A stretch of 7,700 nucleotides of DNA. Origin: JBKQHQ01 sp052148715. Its GTDB lineage: Bacteria > Pseudomonadota > Alphaproteobacteria > Rhizobiales > Xanthobacteraceae. A program made the translations under genes and the position numbers. Location: positions 1-7,700 of the forward strand of contig JBKQHQ010000034.1 of the NCBI GenBank assembly GCA_052148715.1. The letters are read 5' to 3'. Shown here piece after piece: positions 1 to 5,928 of the stretch. The notes below the pieces were generated by a model that did not search any database, was not told where the DNA came from, and worked only from the letters and a program-made list of their open reading frames with translations. Positions within the stretch are counted from its first letter, which is position 1; each line of letters begins with the position of its first letter.

Positions 1-839
1 TCGGCGCGCGCCGGCAGCGGCAGGCCGGTGAGATCGCTCTTGAACACTTCGATCGGCGCGCCGTTGATGCCCCCGTAATAATCATATTCGCATTCGGTCT
101 TGGGAAAACTCGTCGCCGCCACCAGAAACAACAGCGGATCGATGCCATAGGCCGCCGCGATCGGCATCGGCTTGCCGAGCTTCCACCACTTCTCGCGGTC
201 GAGCGTGGCGTCCTTGCCGGGGGACGTATAGATGCCAATCTCGCGCGGCCCTTTGATCATCATGCGATAGGTGCCGACATTGACGCGGCCGGTCTCCGGA
301 TCGCGCGTCACCACGGCATCGCCGGTGCCGAGATATTTGCCGCCGTCGAGCGGCCACATGCGCTGCGCCGGGAACATGCGGATGTCGATGTCGTCGCCCC
401 GCCGGATGTTCTGATTGCAGATAGCCTTGTCGGGCGAAACCTCCTTGGGCGGCAGCTTCCGCCCCATTTTCTGCTGCAGGATCTGCACCGCCTTGAGCGG
501 GTGATCGACCGGCTCCTCGCCGATCATCAGACAGAAGCGCGAGAGATTGCAGCCGATCATGTTGTAGAGCGCGCGATGGCCGGGATGGCCCTTGATGTTC
601 TCGAAAAGGAGCGCTGGGCTCTTCTCGCTGCCGACCAGATAGGTGATGGTGGCGGCTTCAAGATCGGGATCGACTTCCGCCGTGATCCGCTTGAGCTCGC
701 CCATGGCCTCGACCTTTTGCAGCCAGATATCGAGGTCGCTGCTGTTGGCGCCGTAGCCGGCCGTGGAATCCGTCGCGACGGGCTTATGCCCGCGCGCTTC
801 CTCGTCCCGGTTCGAGGGCGCGCTTACGTTCATGTCCAT
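1..839 (-). CDS. UbiD-family decarboxylase, N-terminal part (cut by window edge)
   Basis: Reading the minus strand from ATG at 839 gives 279 uninterrupted codons running off the left edge. Family marks seen: LLFENIKGHPGH (about residues 77-88), and the stretch DAVVTRDPETG followed by VNVGTYRMM (174-194), which matches the prenylated-FMN and metal-binding region of UbiD enzymes; Asn187 and Arg192 align with the metal-binding Asn and active-site Arg. IAAAYGIDPLLFLVAAT (228-243) and EYDYYGG (251-257) follow, Glu251 probably being the metal-binding Glu. The window ends just before the conserved E-I-V-x-E-G segment, so catalytic completeness cannot be judged. Family members (about 450-500 residues) reversibly decarboxylate aromatic or unsaturated acids and need prenyl-FMN made by UbiX. 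The start at 839 is preceded by AGGTG at a 5-base spacing; a second in-frame ATG lies at 833. Residues 1-30 are a low-complexity leader. The substrate is unknown; it need not be the ubiquinone-pathway enzyme. Confidence 0.9.
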   Translation of the reverse strand, partial: MDMNVSAPSNRDEEARGHKPVATDSTAGYGANSSDLDIWLQKVEAMGELKRITAEVDPDLEAATITYLVGSEKSPALLFENIKGHPGHRALYNMIGCNLSRFCLMIGEEPVDHPLKAVQILQQKMGRKLPPKEVSPDKAICNQNIRRGDDIDIRMFPAQRMWPLDGGKYLGTGDAVVTRDPETGRVNVGTYRMMIKGPREIGIYTSPGKDATLDREKWWKLGKPMPIAAAYGIDPLLFLVAATSFPKTECEYDYYGGINGAPIEVFKSDLTGLPLPARA

Positions 840-899
840 GTCGGCACCTGTGTGTTGGGCAGGATAGAGCGATGGATGGGCGGACTCAGGCTCGATAGC

Positions 900-1025
900 T
901 TATCGCGATGGCAACGCACCAATCGACGAAAGGCTTGTCAGGGCGCCGCCAGGACGGCGTTCATTGAGATGTTCATCAATTCGATCGATATCACCACGCG
1001 CTTGCGGGGTATACCGAATTTTTAT
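900..1025 (-). pseudogene. RelE/ParE-like toxin remnant, start codon lost and truncated
   Basis: The minus strand encodes 41 residues beginning (I)KIRYTPQARGDIDRIDEHL and then NERRPGGA. This is the usual N-terminus of RelE/ParE-superfamily toxins: a first beta-strand followed by a helix with an Asp-rich face. The position where the start ATG belongs reads ATA (1025-1023). The antitoxin stop overlaps it as ATAA where an ATGA stop/start overlap would be expected, so one G-to-A change would remove the toxin start while keeping the antitoxin stop. After about residue 30 the resemblance fades, and TAA follows at 902-900. Full-length relatives have about 90-100 residues, so the C-terminal half with the catalytic strands is missing; ubiD starts only 60 bases further on. 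It is almost certainly non-functional. The family call rests on recognition of a short segment; the adjacent antitoxin-like remnant supports it. Confidence 0.68.
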
Positions 1026-1273
1026 GGGACGCCGATTTTCTTCCAGAAGGCATCCATCTCCTCGTCAGATACGAACTCGCCGCGCCGCGCGCGAGATTGA
1101 ACCGCGACGCAAGGGTGTCTATGTCATGAGTGCCGAGGAGCGGGCGGCTGTGCGCGAGGGTTTGGACCAAGCGCGACTTCGACAAGCTCCTCCTGGTCCT
1201 CTTCCGGCCAGGACTGGACGCTTTCCAGCACGGCGTCGATCTGATCTCCAGTCTTGAAACAAAGGTGCCACAA
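1022..1273 (-). pseudogene. Antitoxin-like gene broken by an internal microinversion
   Basis: Three pieces together make one protein. Minus-strand codons 1-34 (1273-1172) read ...TGDQIDAVLESVQSWPEEDQ and then EELVEVA. Plus-strand 1090-1176 reads REIEPRRKGVYVMSAEER and then AAVREGLDQAR. Minus-strand 1084-1025 reads RGEFVSDEEMDAFWKKIGVP, then TAA. Joined in that order they give 83 residues resembling small addiction-module antitoxins, with the typical I-E-x-x-x-x-G-x-Y-x-(L/M)-S-x-E-E-R-A-A-V core and a G-E-F-x-S-D-E-E tail. The two minus-strand pieces are in the same frame and the flipped piece is exactly 29 codons, so nothing was gained or lost. As it stands, the frame runs from the N-terminal piece into unrelated residues and stops at TGA (1126-1124). 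The start is uncertain: TTG at 1273 has no Shine-Dalgarno sequence and touches a palindromic repeat, so the true 5' end may be lost. The gene should be inactive in this orientation. Confidence 0.75.
1086..1175. repeat. 80-bp inverted segment between 5-bp inverted repeats
   Basis: CGCGC at 1086-1090 and GCGCG at 1171-1175 are perfect inverted repeats bounding an 80-bp core (1091-1170). Beyond them, 1085/1176 is a mismatch and 1084/1177 pairs again. Flipping the core about its centre (between 1130 and 1131) restores an open reading frame across the antitoxin-like gene on the minus strand. The repeats are far shorter than the recombinase sites of known phase switches and no recombinase gene is nearby. 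A one-off replication or template-switch event therefore fits better than programmed inversion. Confidence 0.7.
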
Positions 1274-1274
1274 T

Positions 1275-1316
1275 GCGGTAGGGCGGGCAAAGGCGCGGAC
1301 GCGCCGTGCCCACGGC
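1275..1316. repeat. Intergenic palindromic repeat (Bradyrhizobium-like)
   Basis: The element begins GCGGTAGGGCGGGC and folds as GGGCA (1285-1289), two unpaired bases, GGCGC (1292-1296), loop GGAC, GCGCC (1301-1305), one unpaired base, TGCCC (1307-1311). Its CGGTAGGG(C/T)GGG opening is shared with the palindrome at 2491. From memory, elements of this form are common between Bradyrhizobium genes; that has not been checked here. It sits directly upstream of the antitoxin-like remnant. The rest of the gap, 1317-1463, shows no gene, and no promoter I would defend. Confidence 0.5.
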
Positions 1317-1493
1317 TTGAGTTCTCCGCTGCGGCGGCCTGCGGGGCCGGCGGCCGGTCGGCCAAGTCATACCGGGCGGCGTGGACTTGTTCCGCATCCA
1401 TAAATTGATTGTGATATCGTAACCGTCCGCTGCGCTCAGCCGAAACAAAAGATATACGGCTCTTTGCCGGGATTTCGCAGAAGGGGTGCTTGC

Positions 1494-2459
1494 ATGAACG
1501 TCATCCATCGCCGGGGCTGGGAGATTCCGGAGCACCTGGCTACGCCTGAGCAAGTGTTTCTAAGCCGGCGCGGATTCTTGATGGCGGCCGGTGCCATGGC
1601 GCTCGTGGCGTCGCCGGGGGCGTCGCTGGCGCAGCGCGTTGCCGATCTGCCGGATCCGACCGCCGACCTCTACCCCGTCCGTCGCAACGACAAATTCGTG
1701 CTGGACCGGCCCATCACGGACGAGAAGGTCAACGCCACCTACAACAACTTCTACGAGTTCGGTCCGGACAAGGCGATCTCCAGCCGGGCACAGGCCCTGC
1801 GGCTGCGTCCCTGGACGGTCAAGATCGACGGCATGGTCCAGAAGCCGATGGAGCTCGGGCTTGACGACCTCGTCCGCAAAATGCCGCTTGAGGAGCGGCT
1901 CTACCGGCATCGCTGCGTCGAGGCCTGGTCGATGGCGGTCCCGTGGTCGGGCTTTCCGCTCGCCAAGCTCGTCGAGATAGCGGCCCCGCTGGCGTCGGCA
2001 AAATATTTGCGGATGGAGACCTTTCTCGATCGGTCGATGGCGCCCGGTCAGCGCCAGGGCTGGTATCCCTGGCCCTATGTGGAAGGTTTGACCATGGCGG
2101 AGGCGACGAACGAGCTCGCCTTCCTGGTCACCGGCGCCTATGGGCATCCGCTCGCCAAGCAACACGGCGCGCCGCTGCGCCTGGCGCTGCCGTGGAAGTA
2201 CGGCTTCAAGTCGATCAAGTCGATCACCCGGTTCACCTTCACCGACCAGCGGCCGAAAAGCTATTGGGAGGTGCTCGGGCCGAGCGAGTATGGTTTTTGG
2301 GCGAACGTCAATCCGGCGGTCCCGCATCCGCGCTGGAGCCAGGCCTCCGAGGAACTGATCGGCATCGGCGAGCGGCGGCCGACGCTGCTCTACAACGGCT
2401 ACGGCGATTACGTCGCACAGCTCTACCAGGGGATGGAGGGCGAGCCGCTGTACATGTGA
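1494..2459 (+). CDS. msrP: MsrP, periplasmic methionine-sulfoxide reductase catalytic subunit
   Basis: The product has 321 residues and belongs to the MsrP (YedY) family of molybdopterin enzymes, which repair oxidised methionines in periplasmic proteins using electrons from the membrane heme protein MsrQ. A Tat signal is visible: SRRGFL at 24-29, a hydrophobic stretch at about 30-46, and likely cleavage after Ala46 (ASLA/Q). The sulfite-oxidase-type fold is recognisable. RHRCVEAWSMAVPW (138-151) carries Cys141, the expected molybdenum ligand, and GYGDYVAQLYQGMEGEPLY near the C-terminus is typical of the family. Length is close to E. coli MsrP (334). ATG at 1494 has AAGGGG at 1481-1486 as ribosome-binding site; an in-frame TTG at 1464 is a weaker choice. 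msrQ, often next door, is absent: the next gene converges from the other strand. The gene stands alone between the dead toxin-antitoxin pair and tctA. Confidence 0.95.
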   Translation: MNVIHRRGWEIPEHLATPEQVFLSRRGFLMAAGAMALVASPGASLAQRVADLPDPTADLYPVRRNDKFVLDRPITDEKVNATYNNFYEFGPDKAISSRAQALRLRPWTVKIDGMVQKPMELGLDDLVRKMPLEERLYRHRCVEAWSMAVPWSGFPLAKLVEIAAPLASAKYLRMETFLDRSMAPGQRQGWYPWPYVEGLTMAEATNELAFLVTGAYGHPLAKQHGAPLRLALPWKYGFKSIKSITRFTFTDQRPKSYWEVLGPSEYGFWANVNPAVPHPRWSQASEELIGIGERRPTLLYNGYGDYVAQLYQGMEGEPLYM

Positions 2460-2491
2460 CCAGGGTCGATAATCGTCATCAGACAAAAGTC

Positions 2492-2538
2492 GGTAGGGTG
2501 GGGTAGCCGCGGGCGTAACCCACCGCCTTTACCCCACC
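2492..2538. terminator. Palindromic repeat between convergent msrP and tctA, possible bidirectional terminator
   Basis: GGTGGGGTA (2497-2505) is a perfect inverted repeat of TACCCCACC (2530-2538) and also pairs, with one mismatch, with TAACCCACC (2516-2524). Only one of the two hairpins can form at a time. The shorter one has a GC-rich loop with an inner GCC/GGC stem. The right arm overlaps the last codons of tctA. There is no clear U-tract, so a terminator role is inferred from position between converging genes. The form (GGTAGGGTGGG...TAACCCACC) resembles a repeat I recall as common in Bradyrhizobium. Confidence 0.45.
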
Positions 2539-4058
2539 TCTCCGGGTTCGGCCTCGGCGAGCTGTGCACGCCAATCGTTCCGCCGTAGCACGAAGGTCAT
2601 CGCCGAGAGTAGCAGCAGCCCGACGCTGATGGCGAGGAGCGCTACGGCCATCGGGCGTTGGAAGAAGATCCAATAGTTGCCGTTCGACATGATCAGTGAT
2701 TGGCGCAGGCTCTGCTCGAAGGTCGGCGCAATCACGAGCCCGAGCACGAGGGGCGCCGGATCGAACGAGAATTTGCGCAAGGCGTAGCCGAGCACGCCCA
2801 TGATCAGCATGATCCACACGTCGACGATCGAGTGGCCCACCTCGTAGACGCCGATGATGCAGAACATGATGATGAGCGGATAGAGGTAGGCGTAGGGAAT
2901 CCGCAAGACGGTCACGAATACGCCGACGAGCGGCAGATTGAGCGCGAGTAGCATCAGATTGCCGACATACATCGAGGCGACGAAGCCCCAGAAAACGTCG
3001 GGGTGCTCGTTGACGAGCTGCGGCCCGACAGAGATGCCGTGCACCGTCAGGGCGCCGATCAAGACCGCCGTGATCGGTCCGGTCGGCAGGCCGAGCGCGA
3101 GCATCGGGACGAAGGCGCCAGTCGATGCCGAGTTGTTGGCCGATTCCGGCCCCGCGACCCCGGCCACGGCACCCTTGCCGAATTGCTCGGGATGCTTCGA
3201 CACCCGGCGTTCGAGCGCGTAGGACAGGAAGCTCGAAATGATATGCGCGGAGCCCGGAATGATGCCGATCACAAAGCCGAGCACCGAGCCGCGCGCGATC
3301 GGCATGGCGGCTTCGCGCCATTCCTGACGGCTGGGCAACAGCTCGCGCAGTTTCGGCGCGATGATCTCGCCGACCACCTTGCTGCTCGGCGTGGAGAGGA
3401 TCTCGCCGAGCCCGAACAGCCCGACCGCGACCGGGACGATACCGATGCCGTCGCCGAGCTCCGCCAGATTGAAGCTGTAGCGGAACTCGCCCGTCATGTT
3501 GTCGATCCCGATCATGCCCAGCATCAGGCCGGTGCAGGCCATCAGCAGCGTGCGCACCAATGAGGTCGATGACATGTAGGCCAGAAAGATCAGCCCAAGC
3601 ACCAGCAACGCGGTGTACTCGGGCGGGCCGAACCGCAGCGCGATGCTGGCAAGCGGCGGCGCGATGACGGTAAGCATCACGATGCCGAAGGTGCCGGCCA
3701 CCCACGAGCCGACCGCCGCAATGCATTGGGCCGCGCCGGCGCGGCCCTTCTTCGCCATCGCGTAGCCGTCGATGCAAGTCATTACCGAGGAAGCCTCGCC
3801 CGGAATGCTCATCAGGATCGAGGTGGTCGAACCGCCATACTGCGAGCCGTAATAGATGCCGGCGAGCATGATCACTGCCTGGGTGGCGTTGAGCCCGAAT
3901 GTGATCGGCAGCAGGATGCTGATGCCCGAAAGCGGACCGATGCCGGGCAGCACCCCCACCAGGGTGCCGACCAGGCAACCGAGAAATGCGTACCAGAGAT
4001 TATCCGGCTGCAACGCGACCGAGAAACCATGCAGCAAGCTGACGAGGGTGGTACCCAC
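2529..4058 (-). CDS. tctA: TctA, large membrane subunit of a tripartite tricarboxylate transporter
   Basis: The product has 509 residues and is strongly hydrophobic with about ten or more membrane segments, the normal size for TctA, the ion-coupled carrier that takes a carboxylate from the periplasmic TctC protein. Seen: GTLVGVLPGIGPLSG (31-45), GIYYGSQYGGSTTSILMSIPGE (67-88, a TctA signature) and GPESANNSAS (303-312). An internal half-repeat is visible: GFVIGIIPGS (261-270) echoes the first PG loop. The second loop reads PGSAHII where many relatives have PGAGATI, and LGLPTGPITAVL where many have LGIPGSATTAVL, which may bear on substrate choice. The start is GTG at 4058 with AGGA seven bases upstream. 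It follows tctB by 72 bases and is last of the tctC-tctB-tctA set, so it is probably cotranscribed. The 3' end lies in a palindromic repeat shared with the converging msrP. Confidence 0.95.
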   Translation of the reverse strand: MGTTLVSLLHGFSVALQPDNLWYAFLGCLVGTLVGVLPGIGPLSGISILLPITFGLNATQAVIMLAGIYYGSQYGGSTTSILMSIPGEASSVMTCIDGYAMAKKGRAGAAQCIAAVGSWVAGTFGIVMLTVIAPPLASIALRFGPPEYTALLVLGLIFLAYMSSTSLVRTLLMACTGLMLGMIGIDNMTGEFRYSFNLAELGDGIGIVPVAVGLFGLGEILSTPSSKVVGEIIAPKLRELLPSRQEWREAAMPIARGSVLGFVIGIIPGSAHIISSFLSYALERRVSKHPEQFGKGAVAGVAGPESANNSASTGAFVPMLALGLPTGPITAVLIGALTVHGISVGPQLVNEHPDVFWGFVASMYVGNLMLLALNLPLVGVFVTVLRIPYAYLYPLIIMFCIIGVYEVGHSIVDVWIMLIMGVLGYALRKFSFDPAPLVLGLVIAPTFEQSLRQSLIMSNGNYWIFFQRPMAVALLAISVGLLLLSAMTFVLRRNDWRAQLAEAEPGEVG

Positions 4059-4130
4059 GCGCCGATCCTAGATTTCTCTTGCTTGCGTTTTCGGACGTAA
4101 AATCGGCATCCACTGTTCCTGATAAATGCT

Positions 4131-4577
4131 TCAGAATCCAACAGACCAGGTGGGGAGCGGCGTCTTCAGGCCCCAGGCGAACGCGCCATAGGTCAGCAGG
4201 GCAACCGTGATGCTGTAGAGCGCGGCCACGAGAAAATTTTTCCGCTCGATGATCACGAGGAGACAAAACAGCAGCAAGGCGATCGTAACGATGAAACCGA
4301 GCCAGGTATAGGAGTAGATGGCGGCGCCCGTGATGCTGATGACGAGGCCGGCGTGTTTGAGATCGCTCCAGTTGATATCGGAGAACGGCCGCGATTCCGC
4401 CGCCCGCAGGATGAGGGCGCCGCCGAAGGCAATCAGCAGCGTCGCCAAGAGCTTGGGCAGGAAGCCCGAGCTCGGAAAAGACAGGCTGCCGACCGGCAGA
4501 TCGCGGCTGAGCAAAAACACCAGCAGTCCGAACAGGACGAAGGCTGTGCCGGCGACATGGTCGGCGCGGACGCTCAT
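4131..4577 (-). CDS. tctB: TctB, small membrane subunit of the tripartite tricarboxylate transporter
   Basis: The product has 148 residues with four predicted membrane segments (about 8-25, 38-58, 75-108 including a long or double helix, and 113-136), matching the size and layout of TctB. The sequence RDLPVGSLSFPSSGFLPKLL after the first segment is the usual TctB loop, with a conserved G-x-(F/L)-P leading into helix 2. TctB proteins are poorly conserved, so position between tctC and tctA is part of the evidence. They bind the large subunit and are needed for transport, with an unclear mechanistic role. The ATG at 4577 has only a weak purine stretch upstream, so translation may be inefficient or partly coupled. 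A 145-base gap with a repeat separates it from tctC; 72 bases separate it from tctA. Confidence 0.9.
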   Translation of the reverse strand: MSVRADHVAGTAFVLFGLLVFLLSRDLPVGSLSFPSSGFLPKLLATLLIAFGGALILRAAESRPFSDINWSDLKHAGLVISITGAAIYSYTWLGFIVTIALLLFCLLVIIERKNFLVAALYSITVALLTYGAFAWGLKTPLPTWSVGF

Positions 4578-4626
4578 CGAGGGCAGCCCATTAGACTATG
4601 TTCCGTTGAGACTGACCTGCCGTCCG

Positions 4627-4679
4627 CGTCATGGCCGTGCTTCTCACCGCTATCCACGACTTTGTCGCCGGGCATGACG
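4627..4679. repeat. Degenerate palindromic intergenic repeat between tctC and tctB
   Basis: CGTCATGGCC at the left and GGGCATGACG at the right form imperfect terminal inverted repeats, with 7 perfect end bases: 4627-4633 and 4673-4679. The inner text (ATCCACGACTTTGTCGCCGG) matches the style of a repeat remembered from Bradyrhizobium and Rhodopseudomonas genomes. It lies inside the transporter operon, where a hairpin in the mRNA could lower tctB and tctA expression relative to tctC. Confidence 0.5.
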
Positions 4680-4722
4680 TGGGTGCGCACGACGGAGCGA
4701 TTAGATGCGAGCGGAACATCCG

Positions 4723-5703
4723 CTAGCCTTCGACTCGGCCGATCTGCTTGATGGCATCTTCGATGCGCTTGGCATCCTCATCCCAGAATTTGCTGAATTC
4801 CGGCTGGTCCTGATAGTCGAGATCCTGGCCGAGATTGGTGAGCGCCGTCTTGTAGGCATCGGAATGCGCTGCCTTGTCGATGATGCCGCGCAGCTGCGTG
4901 ACGATTGCTTCGGGCGTGCCCTTGGGGGCGAACAGACCGACCCAGAGATAATATTCGAGATTGTAGCCTTCCTCCTTCAAGGTCGGGACACCCGGGAGCA
5001 CCCTCGAGCGCTGGCCGCCGAAGGAGGCGAGGGGGCGCACCTGTCCGGCCTTGATCTGCGCGAGGCATGCGGAGACGGAGGAGACGAGCACCTGCGAATT
5101 GTTGCCGAGGAGCGCGGTCAGTGCCGGTCCCCCACCGTTCGTCGGCAGGTGCCGCAGCTTCAGCCCGGTAGCCTTGATGAACAGCGCCATGGGGATGTGG
5201 AGGGCGCCGTAGAGGCCCGAGGAGCTGAAGATAATCTCGCTCGGCCGCTTGTTGGCGTCGTCGACGAACTCCTTCAGCGTCTTGTAGGGCTGCTGGCTGT
5301 TGACGATGAGCACGCAGGGGTCGGCGACCAAGCGGGCCAGCGGAATGAAGTCGGCGCGGGTGAATTTCGGCGGCCTGCCGAACAATCTGTCGACCTCGGC
5401 AAAGCCGGAAATCGAGGTGAGGTGGGTTAGAAGCGTGTAACCGTCGGGCTTCGTATTGGCGGCGACCTGGGCGCCAACCGCGCCGGCGGCGCCGGTTTTG
5501 GTCTCGATGACAACGGGCTGCTTGACCATCGCTTCCATCACCGCCGCGAGCGGTCGTGTGACCACGTCGCAGGCGCCACCCGGCGGAAACGGGTTGATGA
5601 TTGTGATGGCGCGGGAGGGGTACGCATCCTCTGCGTGCAGAGGTCTGATGGCTAGGGCAAAAGCTGAGGCGGCCAAGCCCGCGGCAAAGCGGCGTCTATC
5701 CAT
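4723..5703 (-). CDS. tctC: TctC/Bug-family periplasmic solute-binding protein
   Basis: The product has 326 residues, the usual length for the TctC/Bug family of periplasmic receptors that bind carboxylates and hand them to TctA-TctB. A signal peptide spans residues 1-24 (MDRRRFAAGLAASAFALA, cleavage after HA24); the RRRF motif suggests Tat export. Family marks: the first ligand loop PFPPGGACD (38-46), PDGYTLL (86-92), and the late segment GVPTLKEEGY followed by WVGLFAPKGTP. Position 45 is Cys, where Bug proteins usually have Ser or Thr before the ligand-binding Asp46. The ATG at 5703 has an excellent ribosome-binding site (GGGAGGA, 5708-5714). It is first gene of tctCBA and divergent from the DUF1330 gene across 225 bases. 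The ligand cannot be named: the family covers citrate, glutamate, aromatic acids and others. Confidence 0.93.
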   Translation of the reverse strand: MDRRRFAAGLAASAFALAIRPLHAEDAYPSRAITIINPFPPGGACDVVTRPLAAVMEAMVKQPVVIETKTGAAGAVGAQVAANTKPDGYTLLTHLTSISGFAEVDRLFGRPPKFTRADFIPLARLVADPCVLIVNSQQPYKTLKEFVDDANKRPSEIIFSSSGLYGALHIPMALFIKATGLKLRHLPTNGGGPALTALLGNNSQVLVSSVSACLAQIKAGQVRPLASFGGQRSRVLPGVPTLKEEGYNLEYYLWVGLFAPKGTPEAIVTQLRGIIDKAAHSDAYKTALTNLGQDLDYQDQPEFSKFWDEDAKRIEDAIKQIGRVEG

Positions 5704-5849
5704 GGACTCCTCCCAGAAGCGATTCTTCCCAGGCGCGCCTGTTTTTTAGGGTCGGCCTGCATTGTAAGAGTGAAGCGCCCCCGGCGGCGGTTGTCTATAT
5801 CCACGAATGCCGATGACGCCAAGCAAGGTGGGAACGGAGACAGAAAACA

Positions 5850-5876
5850 TTGACGGGTGCCGTCCGGCAGAATAGT
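5850..5876 (+). promoter_or_regulatory. Possible sigma-70-type promoter for the DUF1330 gene
   Basis: TTGACG (5850-5855) is a good -35 box; 15-17 bases on is a weak -10 region (AATAGT at 5871, or TAGTCC at 5873). A transcript starting near 5882 would begin at the foot of the hairpin at 5885-5910. The rest of the 225-base divergent gap (5704-5849) holds no gene, and no convincing promoter for tctC was found in it. Confidence 0.35.
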
Positions 5877-5880
5877 CCCC

Positions 5881-5910
5881 CGCACCCGGAGCGAGGTGCG
5901 TCGCTCCGGG
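5881..5910 (+). promoter_or_regulatory. Perfect 10-bp hairpin in the leader of the DUF1330 gene
   Basis: CCCGGAGCGA (5885-5894) and TCGCTCCGGG (5901-5910) form an unbroken 10-bp stem with the six-base loop GGTGCG. It ends about six bases before the AAGGAG ribosome-binding site. CGCACC at 5881-5886 is the exact complement of the loop, so an alternative hairpin (5881-5886 with 5895-5900) is possible. It could act as an mRNA-stabilising 5' structure, an operator (dyad) or an expression control; the sequence alone does not decide. No known riboswitch was recognised. Confidence 0.55.
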
Positions 5911-5928
5911 ACAGCAAGGAGAGTCGGT

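Noticed and set aside
501..1100. Long plus-strand open frame
   Set aside because: It lies opposite the UbiD N-terminus and the toxin remnant, whose minus-strand readings carry clear family motifs; its own translation is not protein-like.
1086..1175. Programmed phase-variation switch
   Set aside because: The inverted repeats are only 5 bp, no recombinase is nearby, and the partner toxin is dead, so a regulated switch is not supported; kept only as an alternative to test.
964..1257. Plus-strand open frame containing the KGVYVMSAEERAAVREG segment
   Set aside because: Only 1090-1176 is protein-like. The rest is antisense to the antitoxin and toxin pieces, so it is not an independent gene but the flipped middle of the antitoxin.
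1119..1553. Minus-strand open frame opposite the start of msrP
   Set aside because: It runs through the repeat and over msrP and is out of frame with the antitoxin pieces; no family resemblance.
1560..2486. Long minus-strand frame opposite msrP
   Set aside because: Shadow of a high-GC gene; the plus strand has the Tat signal, Cys141 motif and ribosome-binding site.
2479..3978. Long minus-strand frame overlapping tctA
   Set aside because: Arg/His-rich out-of-frame shadow; the other frame gives the hydrophobic TctA with signature motifs.
5761..5766. TACAAT on the minus strand as a -10 box for tctC
   Set aside because: No acceptable -35 sequence 15-19 bases upstream; a single hexamer is too weak.
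5652..5885. Minus-strand frame in the tctC upstream region
   Set aside because: It overlaps the tctC start and ribosome-binding site in another frame and has no recognisable features.
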